Source: Collybiopsis luxurians FD-317 M1
Lineage: Eukaryota > Basidiomycota > Agaricomycetes > Agaricales > Omphalotaceae
Assembly: GCA_000827265.1 (NCBI GenBank)
Contig: KN834749.1
Location: 795,500-859,499 of the forward strand
Direction of reading: 5' to 3'
Length of the DNA stretch: 64,000 bases
Below, in pieces: positions 33,155 through 45,000 of the stretch (the first letter of the stretch is position 1; each line of letters opens with the position of its first letter). The notes beneath the pieces are model-generated. The model saw nothing but the letters and a program-made list of their open reading frames with translations. It ran no database searches and was not told the origin of the DNA. The position numbers and the translations under genes are program-made.

Positions 33155-36100
33155 TATTCGTCTTGGGCAAGTTTCTGAGCACGTTTTGCCAGCTAAAAAT
33201 CCGAAATTACATCAGTGGTAATTCATTTAGGAAAAAAGAATGAGAGCTAACCGCAGCGGCTAAGTCCATCTGACCACCTGGTGCAGCGGGGGCCTTTGTA
33301 GCAGCCGGTTTCGGAGCACCACCAGCTGGAGGACGTGGTGCACTCGGTACTGGTGGTTTCCCGGCAACTTTGGGCGTCGGTTTAGCGCCGATTGGCGGAG
33401 CAGGGGGTTTAGGTTTACTAGCGATGGAAGGGGGGGGAGGCCTGTTACCGATCACGCTCGAAGGCCTCGAAGAACCAGGAGAATCGTCCGAAATAGGGGC
33501 AACTGCAGACTTTTTCCATGGTGTCGCGGAACCATTCGCGGGCGCCATTCCAGGAAAAACAGAGACAGGTTTCGCAGATGCATTGGCAGTCATAGACTGA
33601 ACTGGAACCTTCGCTGCTGAAGCTTTTGCAACCACGGGAGCCGCAGGTACTGGTTTAGCCCTAGGTGGAGGTTTTGGCGCTGCTGGAGGTATGTCTGCCG
33701 ATACTAATTCCAGGTAGTTGATGGGAGCCCAGCCTTCCACGCCACCCTTCTTAACTAGCCACCAACCGTTGTCACCTTCTTTCTCAATGACTTCCACAAT
33801 GTCGTCTTTCTTGAGTGACATTTCACCATCTTCCCCATTGAATGCGTATTTCGCTCGGTACATTTCAGCGGCTGGCTGAGCGGGAGGAGGCGGAGGTGGA
33901 GGCGGCGGAGGTACAGAGACGCGCGGAGGTGCTGGAGGGGTACGAGTAGTTCCACCATTTGCCTTAATTGGCGCTGGAGCCGGGGTCGCAGCAGGCTTGG
34001 ATGCGAAAGATGGGGGTGCTGGAGTCGACGCTTGCCCAGGAAGCTTCTGCGCAACAGGTTTGGGCTTTGATGCAGCCCTAGGTTTCTGAAATACTCGCGA
34101 TCAGGGATCAAAGATATATGAACAATTTTAGACATACATCGGGACCTCCGGCGCGTAGAAGTTTTCCTTGAGTAATAGGACGAACGACTCCGGCTTTGCG
34201 CTTTGCAGCAGGGCGAGACAAGCTACTGGGAGGTTCTCCGGATTGGACATGAATTGCATGGCTCTTGTATGCATCGTCCTTCTGTACGTTCTCGTCTTTG
34301 ACGGCCTTGATTTGCGCACGCTTGTCCTTCTTTTTGGCATAATCGATACTGCAATCGATGAATAAGAGGACTGACAGCGCAAAAATATCCAGACGTACGT
34401 AGGCCCAATCAAAAGACCAATACTCGCACTGGTCAAAGTTATCAAATTGGCAGCCAGCTCGGTTTTGAAGTAACAATGGAAGACAGGGTCTCCCTCTTCC
34501 GAAGCATTGACGTTCAAAGCCTAGTGCGGAAAAGTTAAAAGGCTACAAACCTAATTGAAAGTAAGCTTACCATCCAGTCGTCCCGTAAATTTGTCATGGC
34601 TATACTTTTGATGGTCACCAGAGGAATCTTTCTCTCAAGGGTAGTTATAGGTTGACCATCCTTAGCCGTCGTTATTGCTATATGAACCGCTTTTTTCGTC
34701 TTGAAAGTCATATGAGTTGGACAGAAATATGCTGAGCAATCAATTACGAACCACGACAATCCAACGGGGACTAGGTTTACTGGAACGACCAAGCTTGGAT
34801 ACTAGAAGCTGAATCTTGCCACTGAAAGTCACCTCGTCGTCTAAGTTTTCTGCGTAAGTATTTTTCCAGAAAGTGAGAGTGGATACTCACTACCGATCCC
34901 ACAGGTCGACGCCAACTCTTCTCCGAAAGCACTCTTGCCATTTACATCGAGGTAATCGCCCATAAATCTCCGGTAGCTCAATAAACTGAATCTTCTGCGC
35001 TCTTTACGTCCGGCGAGCACTTGATGTCCATAATCTCGCACCTGGGCGTAGATCAGTGCTTCCTTATTGTTCTTCCAAAACCTTTGTATACGGCGAGCAC
35101 ACTCATGCTTGTACCGCATGTAATTTCGGAATGCGCGTTGTATACGACCTGCCATGTTATGCCAATAACGATCGCGCATTGTTTCCAAAGCGAAGAGCTT
35201 TGGGCGTATTAGAACCGATTGGAGTTTTAAAAATGAGCAGAACTTACTGTTTCAGGGTTTTTGATAAACGCTTTGGTTGTTCCCATTTGCCACTCCTCTT
35301 TCGCAATACCAGTATCTTTCAGGATAGCTTCACATCCCGACTTGGCGTCGCCGGCCCATATGTACTCTCCGGCATATGATGTTCGTGGAGATAGAAGATA
35401 AAATCGCTCGATCATCTTTTCAAAGGTATTCCTGTAGGCAAAACCAGCCCTCCGGACGCGGATATTTTCCTGCAGCCCGAGGTACTTAATCTGATGAAGA
35501 ATTGCCTTCTCGTCATACTCTGAAGAACTACGGTTCTGGTTGGGTTTAATGGTGCGAATGTAGGACGGTTGAGCCTTCATTAAATTATCAACGAGCGCTC
35601 CAGCCGAAGCCTAAGAAGTGAATTAAGATCGAAAGCCTCCGTAAGAAATCACAGTTTACCTTGATCCTATCCCCAGCAGTGGGTGGTCGCTTCTTGCTGT
35701 TGGGGTCAGGTCGATCGGGGAAAAGTGTCTGCAGGAACTGGTTCCCGCTGGAAGCAATGAGGTCCAATAGGTCTTTGAGGAGTGAATCCTTGTTCTTATC
35801 TGTCATTCCGGATACATTGTACATAACATCCCCCGCATAATGTTTCACCAAGAACTGGGCACCGCGGGATTCAAAGTGAGCATTTGATGCAAGGGCTGCA
35901 GAGCGTTGAATAAAGCTGTTATCGGCAGCGGTAGGATCGGCATGAGCAGTAGCACACGCGTCGTTCAAGGCCGCGAAAATGCCAGGCGGACGGCGCTCTT
36001 CGATAAGATCACATACAATTTTGTTGTTGAAATATTTGATTGGCGTCCATTTGATCTGCTCTCGAACATATTCCTCCTGTTCGGTCTTCAGCGTCAGCTC

Positions 36101-37839
36101 AATGAAGATTTGTTGAAGTTTTTCGTTGACGTAGTTGATACAAAGTTGTTCAAAAGAATTATCCTTGAAATTGAGATAAGTACCATCCCTTGGACAAGAG
36201 ACAAATACCTTGCCTCGAAAATTTCGAACCCAAATATATCCTGTACAATTTTAAAGGAGACATTCAAATGCAGAAACTAGAACGCTTACAAGAATACCTA
36301 TAACTTGAGCGTGTGCCGCGCGAGGTTTCATAGATACATTGATCCGCGATACGATCCATTCAAAAAGATTGTTGTAAATAGCTTTGGCAAGTGCATCCCT
36401 TCCTGACGCTGCCTGTGCAGGATTGAGAGGTACATCGTAAACGGAGCCCCGACGGCCACCTCGTTGGGTCTCCATGACACGCATCGTTAAAACTTTCTGC
36501 ACCAGTGCCGAGTCTACCTCCAGGAGATACGCGACAAATTCTGGGACACCAGCATCCGCGATGGTCGAGTTTCCGCTATCGTCTTCAACAAATTGGACAT
36601 TACCGAGCCATAAGATGGCTGCCAACATGCGGAAGATTTCACTCTGTTCGTGATCAGTAAGACCGATAATTTGCATGGCATTCTACAACATAGCTAAGCA
36701 TGAGCTTCTGACAGGAGAACGACATTTAGCTCACAATTGTGTCTCGGAAATCTTTGGTATCATCTACGTCCTGGACGTCTAGACAATTGCTCAGGCTTGT
36801 GTAAGCGTATGCCTCGGGCCCTTGCAGACCAAACATTTCTGGAATACACTGCTAAATCGACAGAGCTGGTGATAGACTCAAGATACATACCTCGTTGTTC
36901 ATCGCTTGCTGCTTTGGTGAACTGGTAAAAGATGTGAAAATTCCTTTCATTCTCAACCTGTCCTACGACGCGGCCCTTCTCCAATAGATAGTTGGTGATT
37001 TGAGCTCCTACAGGTTCACCATGCGAATTGAACATAATTTCGAGGTATTTTCCCTAAACAAATCAAAACAAACATCAGAAAGCATCCTACTATGCAAATT
37101 AGGGCATACATGACGACTCGAATTATTATTTCGCAACGTCTTAGCACAACCGAAACTTTCCAGCAGAGGGTTGGTTGCCAGCACCATGTCCTTGATTTCC
37201 TGAATACTGCTGTCCTGTCCACCCGATACTGCTGCAACGTATTGCATAATCCGCTTCGCAGCCTCCGTCTTTCCGGCTCCCGACTCTCCAGAGATGATGA
37301 CACATTGGTTTTCGTGATAGGCATTCATGTTGTAGTAGGCAGATTCAGCGATAGCAAAGACATGGGGTGGAACTTCAAGCCTGTTCTTTCCCTTGTACTT
37401 CTCGAGCACGTCGTCGGTATATATTCCGAGATCTAGGCTGATTATGAGTTGTCCTTCATGTTGCCACAATAGCTTACTCACCTCGGAAAGGATTCACAGA
37501 TATTAGCACCTGTCCAATATATGTATAAATTTCGCTACCCTTCCACCTTTTGGATAGATTATCGTTAATGCTTTCGTTGCTGATTGTAGTTAATAGTGTC
37601 ATATCAGAGACACCGATTTGTTTCTTCTTAAATCCTTCTTTCCAATCGGCCTAGAACTGATTGAATACATGTGCTTTGGCGATATAAAAGTCTCTTACTT
37701 TGGCTACTTTGCCCTTGGCTGCTCCTCCGCCAGATTTCTTCGCTGCTGGGGCCACCTTCTTTCCCGCTTTCTTAGATGGAGCCTATAGAGGCGAAGGAAT
37801 CAGAGAGTGGGGTTTCCGTTTGCGGCGAGAACTGACCAT
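33155..37839 (-). CDS. Class I myosin motor (Myo3/Myo5, MyoA type)
   Basis: About 1260 aa, many introns. The first coding exon holds only the ATG (37837-37839); GT follows at once and the next exon begins [12 protein letters not shown]. Motor marks: the P-loop [13 protein letters not shown], switch I N-N-N-S-S-R, and the switch II region beginning [13 protein letters not shown]. The TEDS-rule site is Ser in [11 protein letters not shown], which fits activation by a PAK/Ste20 kinase as in Aspergillus MyoA. The neck has IQ motifs ([19 protein letters not shown]). The tail has a TH1 domain, a polyproline run, an SH3 domain ([40 protein letters not shown]) and a Pro/Ala-rich end. The C-terminus is [12 protein letters not shown], lacking the long acidic Trp-ended Arp2/3-binding tail of yeast Myo5. 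Role: endocytic actin patches and hyphal tip growth. Confidence 0.95.
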
Positions 37840-38008
37840 TATGCACACGAAAAGTGAATTTTATCAAAAGAAGACTATAGAAGAAAAATGGGACTCTAAA
37901 TAGTGAAGGGAAACAGAAAGTTGCAAACGGCAACAATCGGCACTGCCGGCGTCAATAGAGCGCCCATGACACACTCAAACCCAAATACAGTAAACATTAG
38001 AAGAGTCT

Positions 38009-39997
38009 TTACATGGTACTCGAAAAGAATTTAAGTGCTTCAGATGCCAGCTGCACTATCTGTGGCGTTTCATTACTCTTTACCGTGTTTCCTAGTGCCT
38101 TCTCAAGGCCCGATTTCTCTGCGTCTTCTCGAACCAGCTTTCGGTCTGATTCACTTTGTATGCTAAGCAAAAAGTTGCAAGCACAGACGACACCTCGGTG
38201 AACAAGTCCGGAATGAATCTGGTTATCAAGCCGTTCATCCTCGGGGGCAGCCGAAGGATCAATCAGTAGAGTAAAGATCACCAAGACTCTGTGTCGCTCC
38301 CTTTGAATATCCAGTAAAGTTCTGCAGGCGCTCGGAGCAGATGTCAGAGTAGCAATAGCGCCGGAAGCTGCAAGTCTTGTCTGTAAATCCTCAGCATCCG
38401 AAAGTGCCAGTAAGATGTGGAGCTTTGACTTCGCAACTCCATCTGCCCCGCTATATCGGTCGAATACCTTCTCAGATCCGGCTATTAGATTACAGAGGAG
38501 CTCAACCGAAGCTCGTTGAACCATTGCATGGTCATCTAGTAGCAGGAGCTCCACATGGTCAAGTAAACCATTGGTATTGGCTACACGCGAAGATATCTCC
38601 GGACTAGCTGACGCAAGATTTGTTAATGCCATGAGAGCTTCGAAACGCTGCAGTTGCTTAGCAGCCGAGTGTCGCAGTAATATCGAGAATGGGCGAACGG
38701 CGTCTAAAATTGCGCCTTGATTGGGTCCAAACACAGCAACGGGGGATGATGTAATCGCAAGCTTTGCTAAGGCCTGGATTGGTGCGAGATAAGTTTCGTC
38801 CAGTTCCATCTTGTCCTTCAACTCGGACGTAGCTTTTTGAATCAGAAGAATGAGCAGCTTTGCACCTCCATGCTGCAAAACTTTACCACGGTTTTCTTTG
38901 TCGGTGACGATGTCGAGAAGAAGCTTTCCAACATTGATTCTTATTCCAAGAGTGCCCGTCAAAGGCAAAGCATTCGTAATAACATCAAGGATGCCAGCAG
39001 CCACTATCCTCTTGATCCTTTCCCTCACCCTCGCAGCATCGTTTAAAGTGTCAGATGCATCTGTGGAGTTTTCGGTCGATTTAGCCATCTTTCGGAGTTT
39101 CTCCATTTGCTTCTGTTCTTCTGTCAGTTGAGGACGGTAAGCGCAGATGTTCGCGACTATGACAAGAACACCGTAAAGGATCGTGGAAGTAGACTCGTTT
39201 GTAGCGGAGGATTTACGCTTGGAGACGAGGGAAAACAATCTTTTAAGAAAGTGAGAATCTTTTGACAGTTCCTCCTTTATGGTAGGGTCAGTGCTTAGAT
39301 ATGCAAGACCTTCCACCGCATCTGCCAGGGAGGAGTTTTCCCCGCCATCGAGAACCAGATTCTTCATGAATGCTGCTAGTCCGTCGTCCGAAGTCGAGGG
39401 TTTAGGTGTGGTAGAAGCGGGCAAGTCATCGACCGTACTGTCAGAAACCCTCCCTTTCTTTAACTTTATAAGTGCAATCCCTATAGCGGCGCGTAAAGAA
39501 GTATCTTGTGTTGCACGAGATTTACCTTCCAGCCACTGAGATGCCTGTGGAGACAGGGCAGTACGGCAAGGCTTGTACCCACAAGCCTGTCCAAGGAAAT
39601 GTGCGACCTGCAATGCGAGCTCAGCCGAAGGGGTGAGCTCGACGCTATCCATAACCAATTCCTGAACTAAATCCTGCTGAAAAATCATGGCCGCTGATTG
39701 CCAATCGACTTGAAACAAAGCAGTCAGAAATGATATTCCGATCAGGAGGTCCTTTTCGTTGGTTTCTTCCAGACGAGGAACGACGAGGGGTGAAAATATC
39801 TTCACCAAAACTTTCGTTCCAGGATCAGGTTCCTGGTCATTGGGAGGATGAGCTTGTCGAACACCCTGGCAATAGGCAGAAAGAATGAGATACGATTTAG
39901 AGCGGGTTTCCGAAGATTCAGAGGGGATAAAAGCAGTAATAAGGTACGACAATTCTTCAGGAAGAGCAGCCGTAGACGGTTGGGTGACGGAAGACAT
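38009..39997 (-). CDS. SHE4: UCS-domain myosin chaperone She4/UNC-45
   Basis: A single uninterrupted frame of 662 aa, composed almost wholly of armadillo-like helical repeats. There is no TPR domain, so it matches the fungal She4/Rng3 type. The C-terminal UCS part includes GVLVIVANICAYRP, the stretch around ALAKLAITSSPVAVFG, RFEALMALTNLAS, A-S-V-E-L-L-C-N-L and RLAASGAIATLTSAP. UCS proteins fold and stabilise myosin heads, including class I and V myosins and, in fission yeast, myosin II. The client gene, class I myosin, lies 169 bp downstream on the same strand, and the start codon is 68 bp from the divergent TRM6 start. The gene has no introns, unlike almost all of its neighbours. Confidence 0.9.
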   Translation of the reverse strand: MSSVTQPSTAALPEELSYLITAFIPSESSETRSKSYLILSAYCQGVRQAHPPNDQEPDPGTKVLVKIFSPLVVPRLEETNEKDLLIGISFLTALFQVDWQSAAMIFQQDLVQELVMDSVELTPSAELALQVAHFLGQACGYKPCRTALSPQASQWLEGKSRATQDTSLRAAIGIALIKLKKGRVSDSTVDDLPASTTPKPSTSDDGLAAFMKNLVLDGGENSSLADAVEGLAYLSTDPTIKEELSKDSHFLKRLFSLVSKRKSSATNESTSTILYGVLVIVANICAYRPQLTEEQKQMEKLRKMAKSTENSTDASDTLNDAARVRERIKRIVAAGILDVITNALPLTGTLGIRINVGKLLLDIVTDKENRGKVLQHGGAKLLILLIQKATSELKDKMELDETYLAPIQALAKLAITSSPVAVFGPNQGAILDAVRPFSILLRHSAAKQLQRFEALMALTNLASASPEISSRVANTNGLLDHVELLLLDDHAMVQRASVELLCNLIAGSEKVFDRYSGADGVAKSKLHILLALSDAEDLQTRLAASGAIATLTSAPSACRTLLDIQRERHRVLVIFTLLIDPSAAPEDERLDNQIHSGLVHRGVVCACNFLLSIQSESDRKLVREDAEKSGLEKALGNTVKSNETPQIVQLASEALKFFSSTM

Positions 39998-40065
39998 GAG
40001 AGCTGAAGATAAGATAAAATCGAGATAAGCGATGAGTGATATTCCTTTTTTGAAACATCATCTTC

Positions 40066-41962
40066 ATGGACTCTTCGCTTCCTTCCACTTCCATCACGGT
40101 CAGCCCTGCTATCCCAAGCATCGACCGACACTCTGCAATAATTGAGGCAGGTCACAACGTGCTCGTAAGACAGCCCAACGGAGATGTTCGAAGTATAAAA
40201 ATAGACCGGGACTCGTGCGTTTTTTATTCAACGGTGCAATCAATTTGCAGCAAAACACTCTATCAGCTCTAACTGGCTTTCCAGGACAGTAGGAGTTGGA
40301 CGCGTAGGCTCTTTTCATGCAAATGAACTTATCGGACAACCCTATGGATTTTCCTATGAAATGGTCGATAAAAAACTCAAGTTACTTCCCGTCCGGACGT
40401 TGGAGGAAGTTGGTATGACACTTTGGGCGAGACTACTTCTCGTATTGAATGAATTATTGCAGAGGATACAGATGCTACAAATGAACTTATAAACGATGGG
40501 GTGTTTGTCCAACCTCTGACCATTGATGAGATCCAGGCTCTTAAGCAATCGGGTGTCCATGCATCGGTAATTCGCCTTTTTTTCACTCAAAAGTTTTCTA
40601 TCGACGAAAAACGCAGGAAATCATTAGGAAGCAGATAGAGCAACACGCAAACTATTCGTTAAAAACCGAATATAGTAAAGACAAATACAAGAAACGGAAG
40701 GAAGCAAAGTATGTAACCTTTTTTCTCCAAGATGGTTAAAACGCGAATCAATCGTGCGCAGATATTCCAGATCGTTCACTACAATTGAGCCTACTATATA
40801 CCACGTCTGTGACTACTGGTTTAACAAAGACCAAAATCGAATTCGAGATATTCGCCCAGATACGCTAGCCCAGATGTTGACAATGGCCAACATTCAACCG
40901 GGTGGAAGGTACATTGCCGTAGACGATGCTTCTGGATTGGTAGTCGCAGCAATTTTAGAGAGAATGGGAGGTATGAAACGCCATCGGTTCCAGCTACATT
41001 TTCTAATATCTTGTTCAGGCTCTGGATCCCTAATCACGATATGCGATACGGATTCCCCACCAGCATATCCTGTAATGGCCAATATGAACTTTCCACCGGT
41101 CATGGTGCAATCTATTCTCAAATCTTTGAATTGGGCCACTTCAGAGCCGGACTACGTGCCAGGTAATCCTTGATTATCACATCACTTCTAATCCGCTTAA
41201 GAACAACTAGTACATGCTCCTGCTGATGTTCCGGCGGACGAAATCAGATCAGAGCGTCAAAAAACGCGGTTAAAAAAACGACAAGTCGCCTACGATATTT
41301 TGGAAAACACCAGAGAAGACTTGTTTAGCGGAGGGTTTGATGCGTCAGTGTTGTTCACCTCATACCCGATACCCATTTCTCATAGCCCTATGGCGGAATA
41401 GTCTTGTCGTGGCGAGTCAATACGAGCTATCAGGTATATTGGACAGGCTGGCACCATATTTGGCTGGTTCGGCTTCGATTGTGGTCCATAGTCCACACGC
41501 GCAGGTTAGTAACTTGCCAATTTTCGTAAAAACTCTTGGAAAACCCTCACATAGCCAGTGATCGACCTTCAAAACAAGTTGCGAAATACTCCAGGATATT
41601 TAGGTCCTAATTTGACTGAGGGATGGCTTCGTAGATATCAGGCAAGTAATAACATAATTAATTCATTACCCGTTGGTTCTAATTCACACCCAATAGGTGC
41701 TCCCCGGACGAACTCATCCAACAATGAATACCTCTGGTTCGGGGGGATATATCCTGCATGTCATCAAAGTGTAAGTACTTGCTCCCGCCAGTAGTTATAG
41801 GCTGTCTCAAGATTTTCGTTCAACATAACTAGTTATGACGACCCCTCAGCGAGCTCGGTGGTAAGTCCTCGAAGTAAGAAATCCAAAATTGACTGTGCGG
41901 AACCAGAGGACTCGGAGGGTGCCACCAGCTACATCTCCAAACCCGTCATCTTAGGTACCTGA
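40066..41962 (+). CDS. TRM6: tRNA (adenine-58-N1) methyltransferase non-catalytic subunit TRM6/GCD10
   Basis: About 485 aa in roughly nine exons. It begins MDSSLPSTSITVSPAIPS; I-I-E-A-G-H-N-V-L-V-R lies before the first intron, then GRVGSFHANELIGQPYG, LTIDEIQALKQSGVHASEII, and the long YSKDKYKKRKEAKYSRSFT. The Rossmann-like part has I-R-P-D-T-L-A-Q-M-L, VDDASGLVVAAILERMGG and Y-D-I-L-E-N-T. The last exon has an acidic tail and ends KPVILGT. GCD10 binds tRNA and pairs with the catalytic subunit TRM61, which is not in this window, to make m1A58, important for initiator tRNA-Met stability. The lack of a full SAM-binding motif agrees with the non-catalytic role. Confidence 0.92.
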
Positions 41963-42063
41963 CTATACCAGATTAAGGAAGTTGTAGCATGTATGCGGCA
42001 GTGCCTATAGATGTTCGATTTCAATGTTAATCCGGCAGCCTTCGAGTCCCAGGCATTGAGTGG

Positions 42064-45000
42064 TCATGGATGATATTCAGCCTGAGCATTGGACTCGGGA
42101 AAGAGAGCCGCAAAAACTTCGTCGACAACAGTATACGCAATGTGTTGATTAAGTCGACGATTTTGTAATACGGCAAATATTCGACGAGCTCCTCGTCGGG
42201 CATTGGATCGTCCAATCATATTAGCGGCCAAGTCTTTGCGAAGTAGTGTCAGTATCGATGCGAAAAGAAAATGGACATAGGATAGCCTTACCTGGAACCA
42301 ATGAGGATAGCTTTCGATTGGCTTCATCCCTCGTTCGAAGTCGTTCCTCGGATGTACGAGGAACACCGGGAGGTTTGAGCTTCCCTCCGGGCCATAATCC
42401 ATCGCGGAAAAGCTTCAGATATGACAGAATTCTAGGCTCATCGAGTAATGCTTTCATCGTTTCACGTATTTTCCTGGTAGCTATTCATAATTGAAAAAAG
42501 ACAGAATAGCCGATAAACTTACCGCTCAATCGTGCCACCAAGTACTTGTTGTAGAATGATCACTACGGCCTGTCGTCGAAGCCAGTTATTTTGCTTGTTG
42601 AGCTCAAAAATTGCGAGTAAAAGGTCGCAAATGGGACCACTGAAAGTTGATGTGCTGGATTCTCCATCTAAAGGCTTCAAGTCGGCAGATAGGTGCATTA
42701 AAGCAGCAGGAGCACTCTTTCCGGAAGCGTTCAGTGCTTGTGCAACCAGATCTTCATCAGTAACTCCTGACCCAACTATCCCAGCAAACTCAGCCACCTG
42801 CCTAGTGAGACGCAGAATCATGACGTCAAGCATGGATTGACCAAATAACATGTCATCGAGGCTTCCCGTCACTGATCTATACACATTCCGTACAAGATCT
42901 GTCCCGGAGAATCCTACAACTCCTTTGTAGTTGGTCGAAGCACGGTGTTCCGATGCCATAAAAGGGGATTCTCGCGAGAGGAAAGATCGCAATTCTTCAC
43001 TTTCGCAGACGATTGGGATGGATATTAAGCTCTGAAGGTATCTTTCCAGCCCGATCCTTCGAGTGTCCACAAAGGTAGTGGAAAGATGTGGGACGAGCCT
43101 TTTCCCGGGAAACTCCAAATTCCTGACAAGACTATACTTATCTCGGAGCTTATTATGCATATTCAGGAACTCGTTGTATCGCCTTGCAACAACCCATCCT
43201 GAAGAGAAACTACCGTCCAAGCCCAATTGCTGCACCTCAACGAGATAGCGGACGACGGATTTCCCATCCTCTTCCCCGACCGTCGAGCTGACGATGGATA
43301 CTTGTGTACGGTCGGAGACGAGACGATTGGTAGACTCCTGTTGTTCATACTGCGACTTCTGGAATTGAAGCTCTCGGAGTTCGCGATTCATGGAAGATTT
43401 CGATCGGTTCAAAAGCCTCAGCTCCTGCTTGTCGCCAGTAAGTTCGGCCTTTTTGATTAAATTATCCAACATGGTTTCTTGAGTCTTTAAGCTAGCGATC
43501 TTGTCCCCCAGTCGCGCAATCTCATATGACAACTGAAGATCCCCCGGACCTGGAAGCTGGAAGGATCCTCGTCCCTCCTCAACCTCGTCAGGAGCGTCTT
43601 CTTCAGGTTCGATAGTATTACTTTCAACTTTTCTGTCAGAAGTTGATCGCTGTCCGCGTTCTTTTGGTGATCGGGGTGAGAGAAACATCGAGACACGGTC
43701 ATCAATCCCTTCCTCCCGAGAATCGTCCAAGGCTATGATATCGGTCAAAGCAGCGTGTATTGCTTCCATCCGCTGCTCTTCTGCCCTCTGAGCACGATCG
43801 TCAGAATCATCAAACAACGGGGCACGCTCTGAGTCGGAAGAGGAGTCTGTAACCGGAGACATGAGCACTTCGATATTCGTCTTTGATGGTCGCACCGCAG
43901 ACAAAGGCGCAGCCGAGGAATGTGAGTGCAGAGACTGAGAAGAGCCAGCACTGTCCGTCCTAGGAAAGGGACCCGGAGCAGATTCAGAGCGAGGGAGGAA
44001 GGCCGGACGAGGTTTAGGAGTCATAGGCACACTGGCATCTGCATTTGGAGCGGTAGACAAGTGCTTGTCCGGCAAAGCTGGGCGCGCGCCTGAGCTAAAA
44101 TCAGCATCAGCCATCACCCTGAACCAAAGTTCTGAGCTTCCGAAGTCTTCGAAATCATGCTCCATATCGCGCTCGACTTGCCGTTGCGCGAGAAGCACGC
44201 TCTTGCGTACGCGACGCTGAGCAATTGGCGAATTTTCGGCATTTCGAGCAAAAGCCCGGATAACTTCTACATATTTCTTCGGGATGGACGAAAGGATGGG
44301 ATGAATTGTGCCGGTGAAATAGAGGTCGTTTATCATGGAGATATCCTCCTTGACGGTAACGGCGGTAGAAGAGTCCTGAACCGGTTCATCTTCGTTATCC
44401 TCGGAGCCCGAATCGACAGCTTCGAGCGGATTTTTGAACGTTTCAACTGTAAGCCAAAACTGTACAAGAAGTGAACGATTCCGGCGGTCCATAAACTCCA
44501 TAAAATAAGAAAGAGAGCTGGGATTGCTAAGGATGTCGCGGAGGGTGATACCTGACATTGCGGGACCCCCTGTCTCTTGGTAAATCGATTGGTTCTGCCG
44601 AGAAACCTATTTAGACTGGTGGCAGGGTCAAGGAAAAAAATACTCTCACAGAATCGTCACCACCGCCCAGTTCTACGATTCGTTGCTCGGCTCTACGCTT
44701 AGCCGTGTAAAGCCTATCGAGAAATGCTACGACATCCTCTGTCCTTTCACCGTTGATCCAGTCATCTTTCTCGTGATTGGCTGAGTAAAGCCTGTTAACA
44801 TGTCGTGGCAGGATGTTTGCACTTGGAACGTACCGAGCAGCATTCGAGTCCGCCTTATTTCACCCAAAACATCATTCTTTAACCTTCGGGCATCAAGAAG
44901 AGAAGAACATCGATTGATGCTTCTTAAAAAGGATTCAAATTGATGGGCATCTGTACGGATTGTAATAGTCTCTGTTGAAAGAGGATTGCTTGGGCCCATA

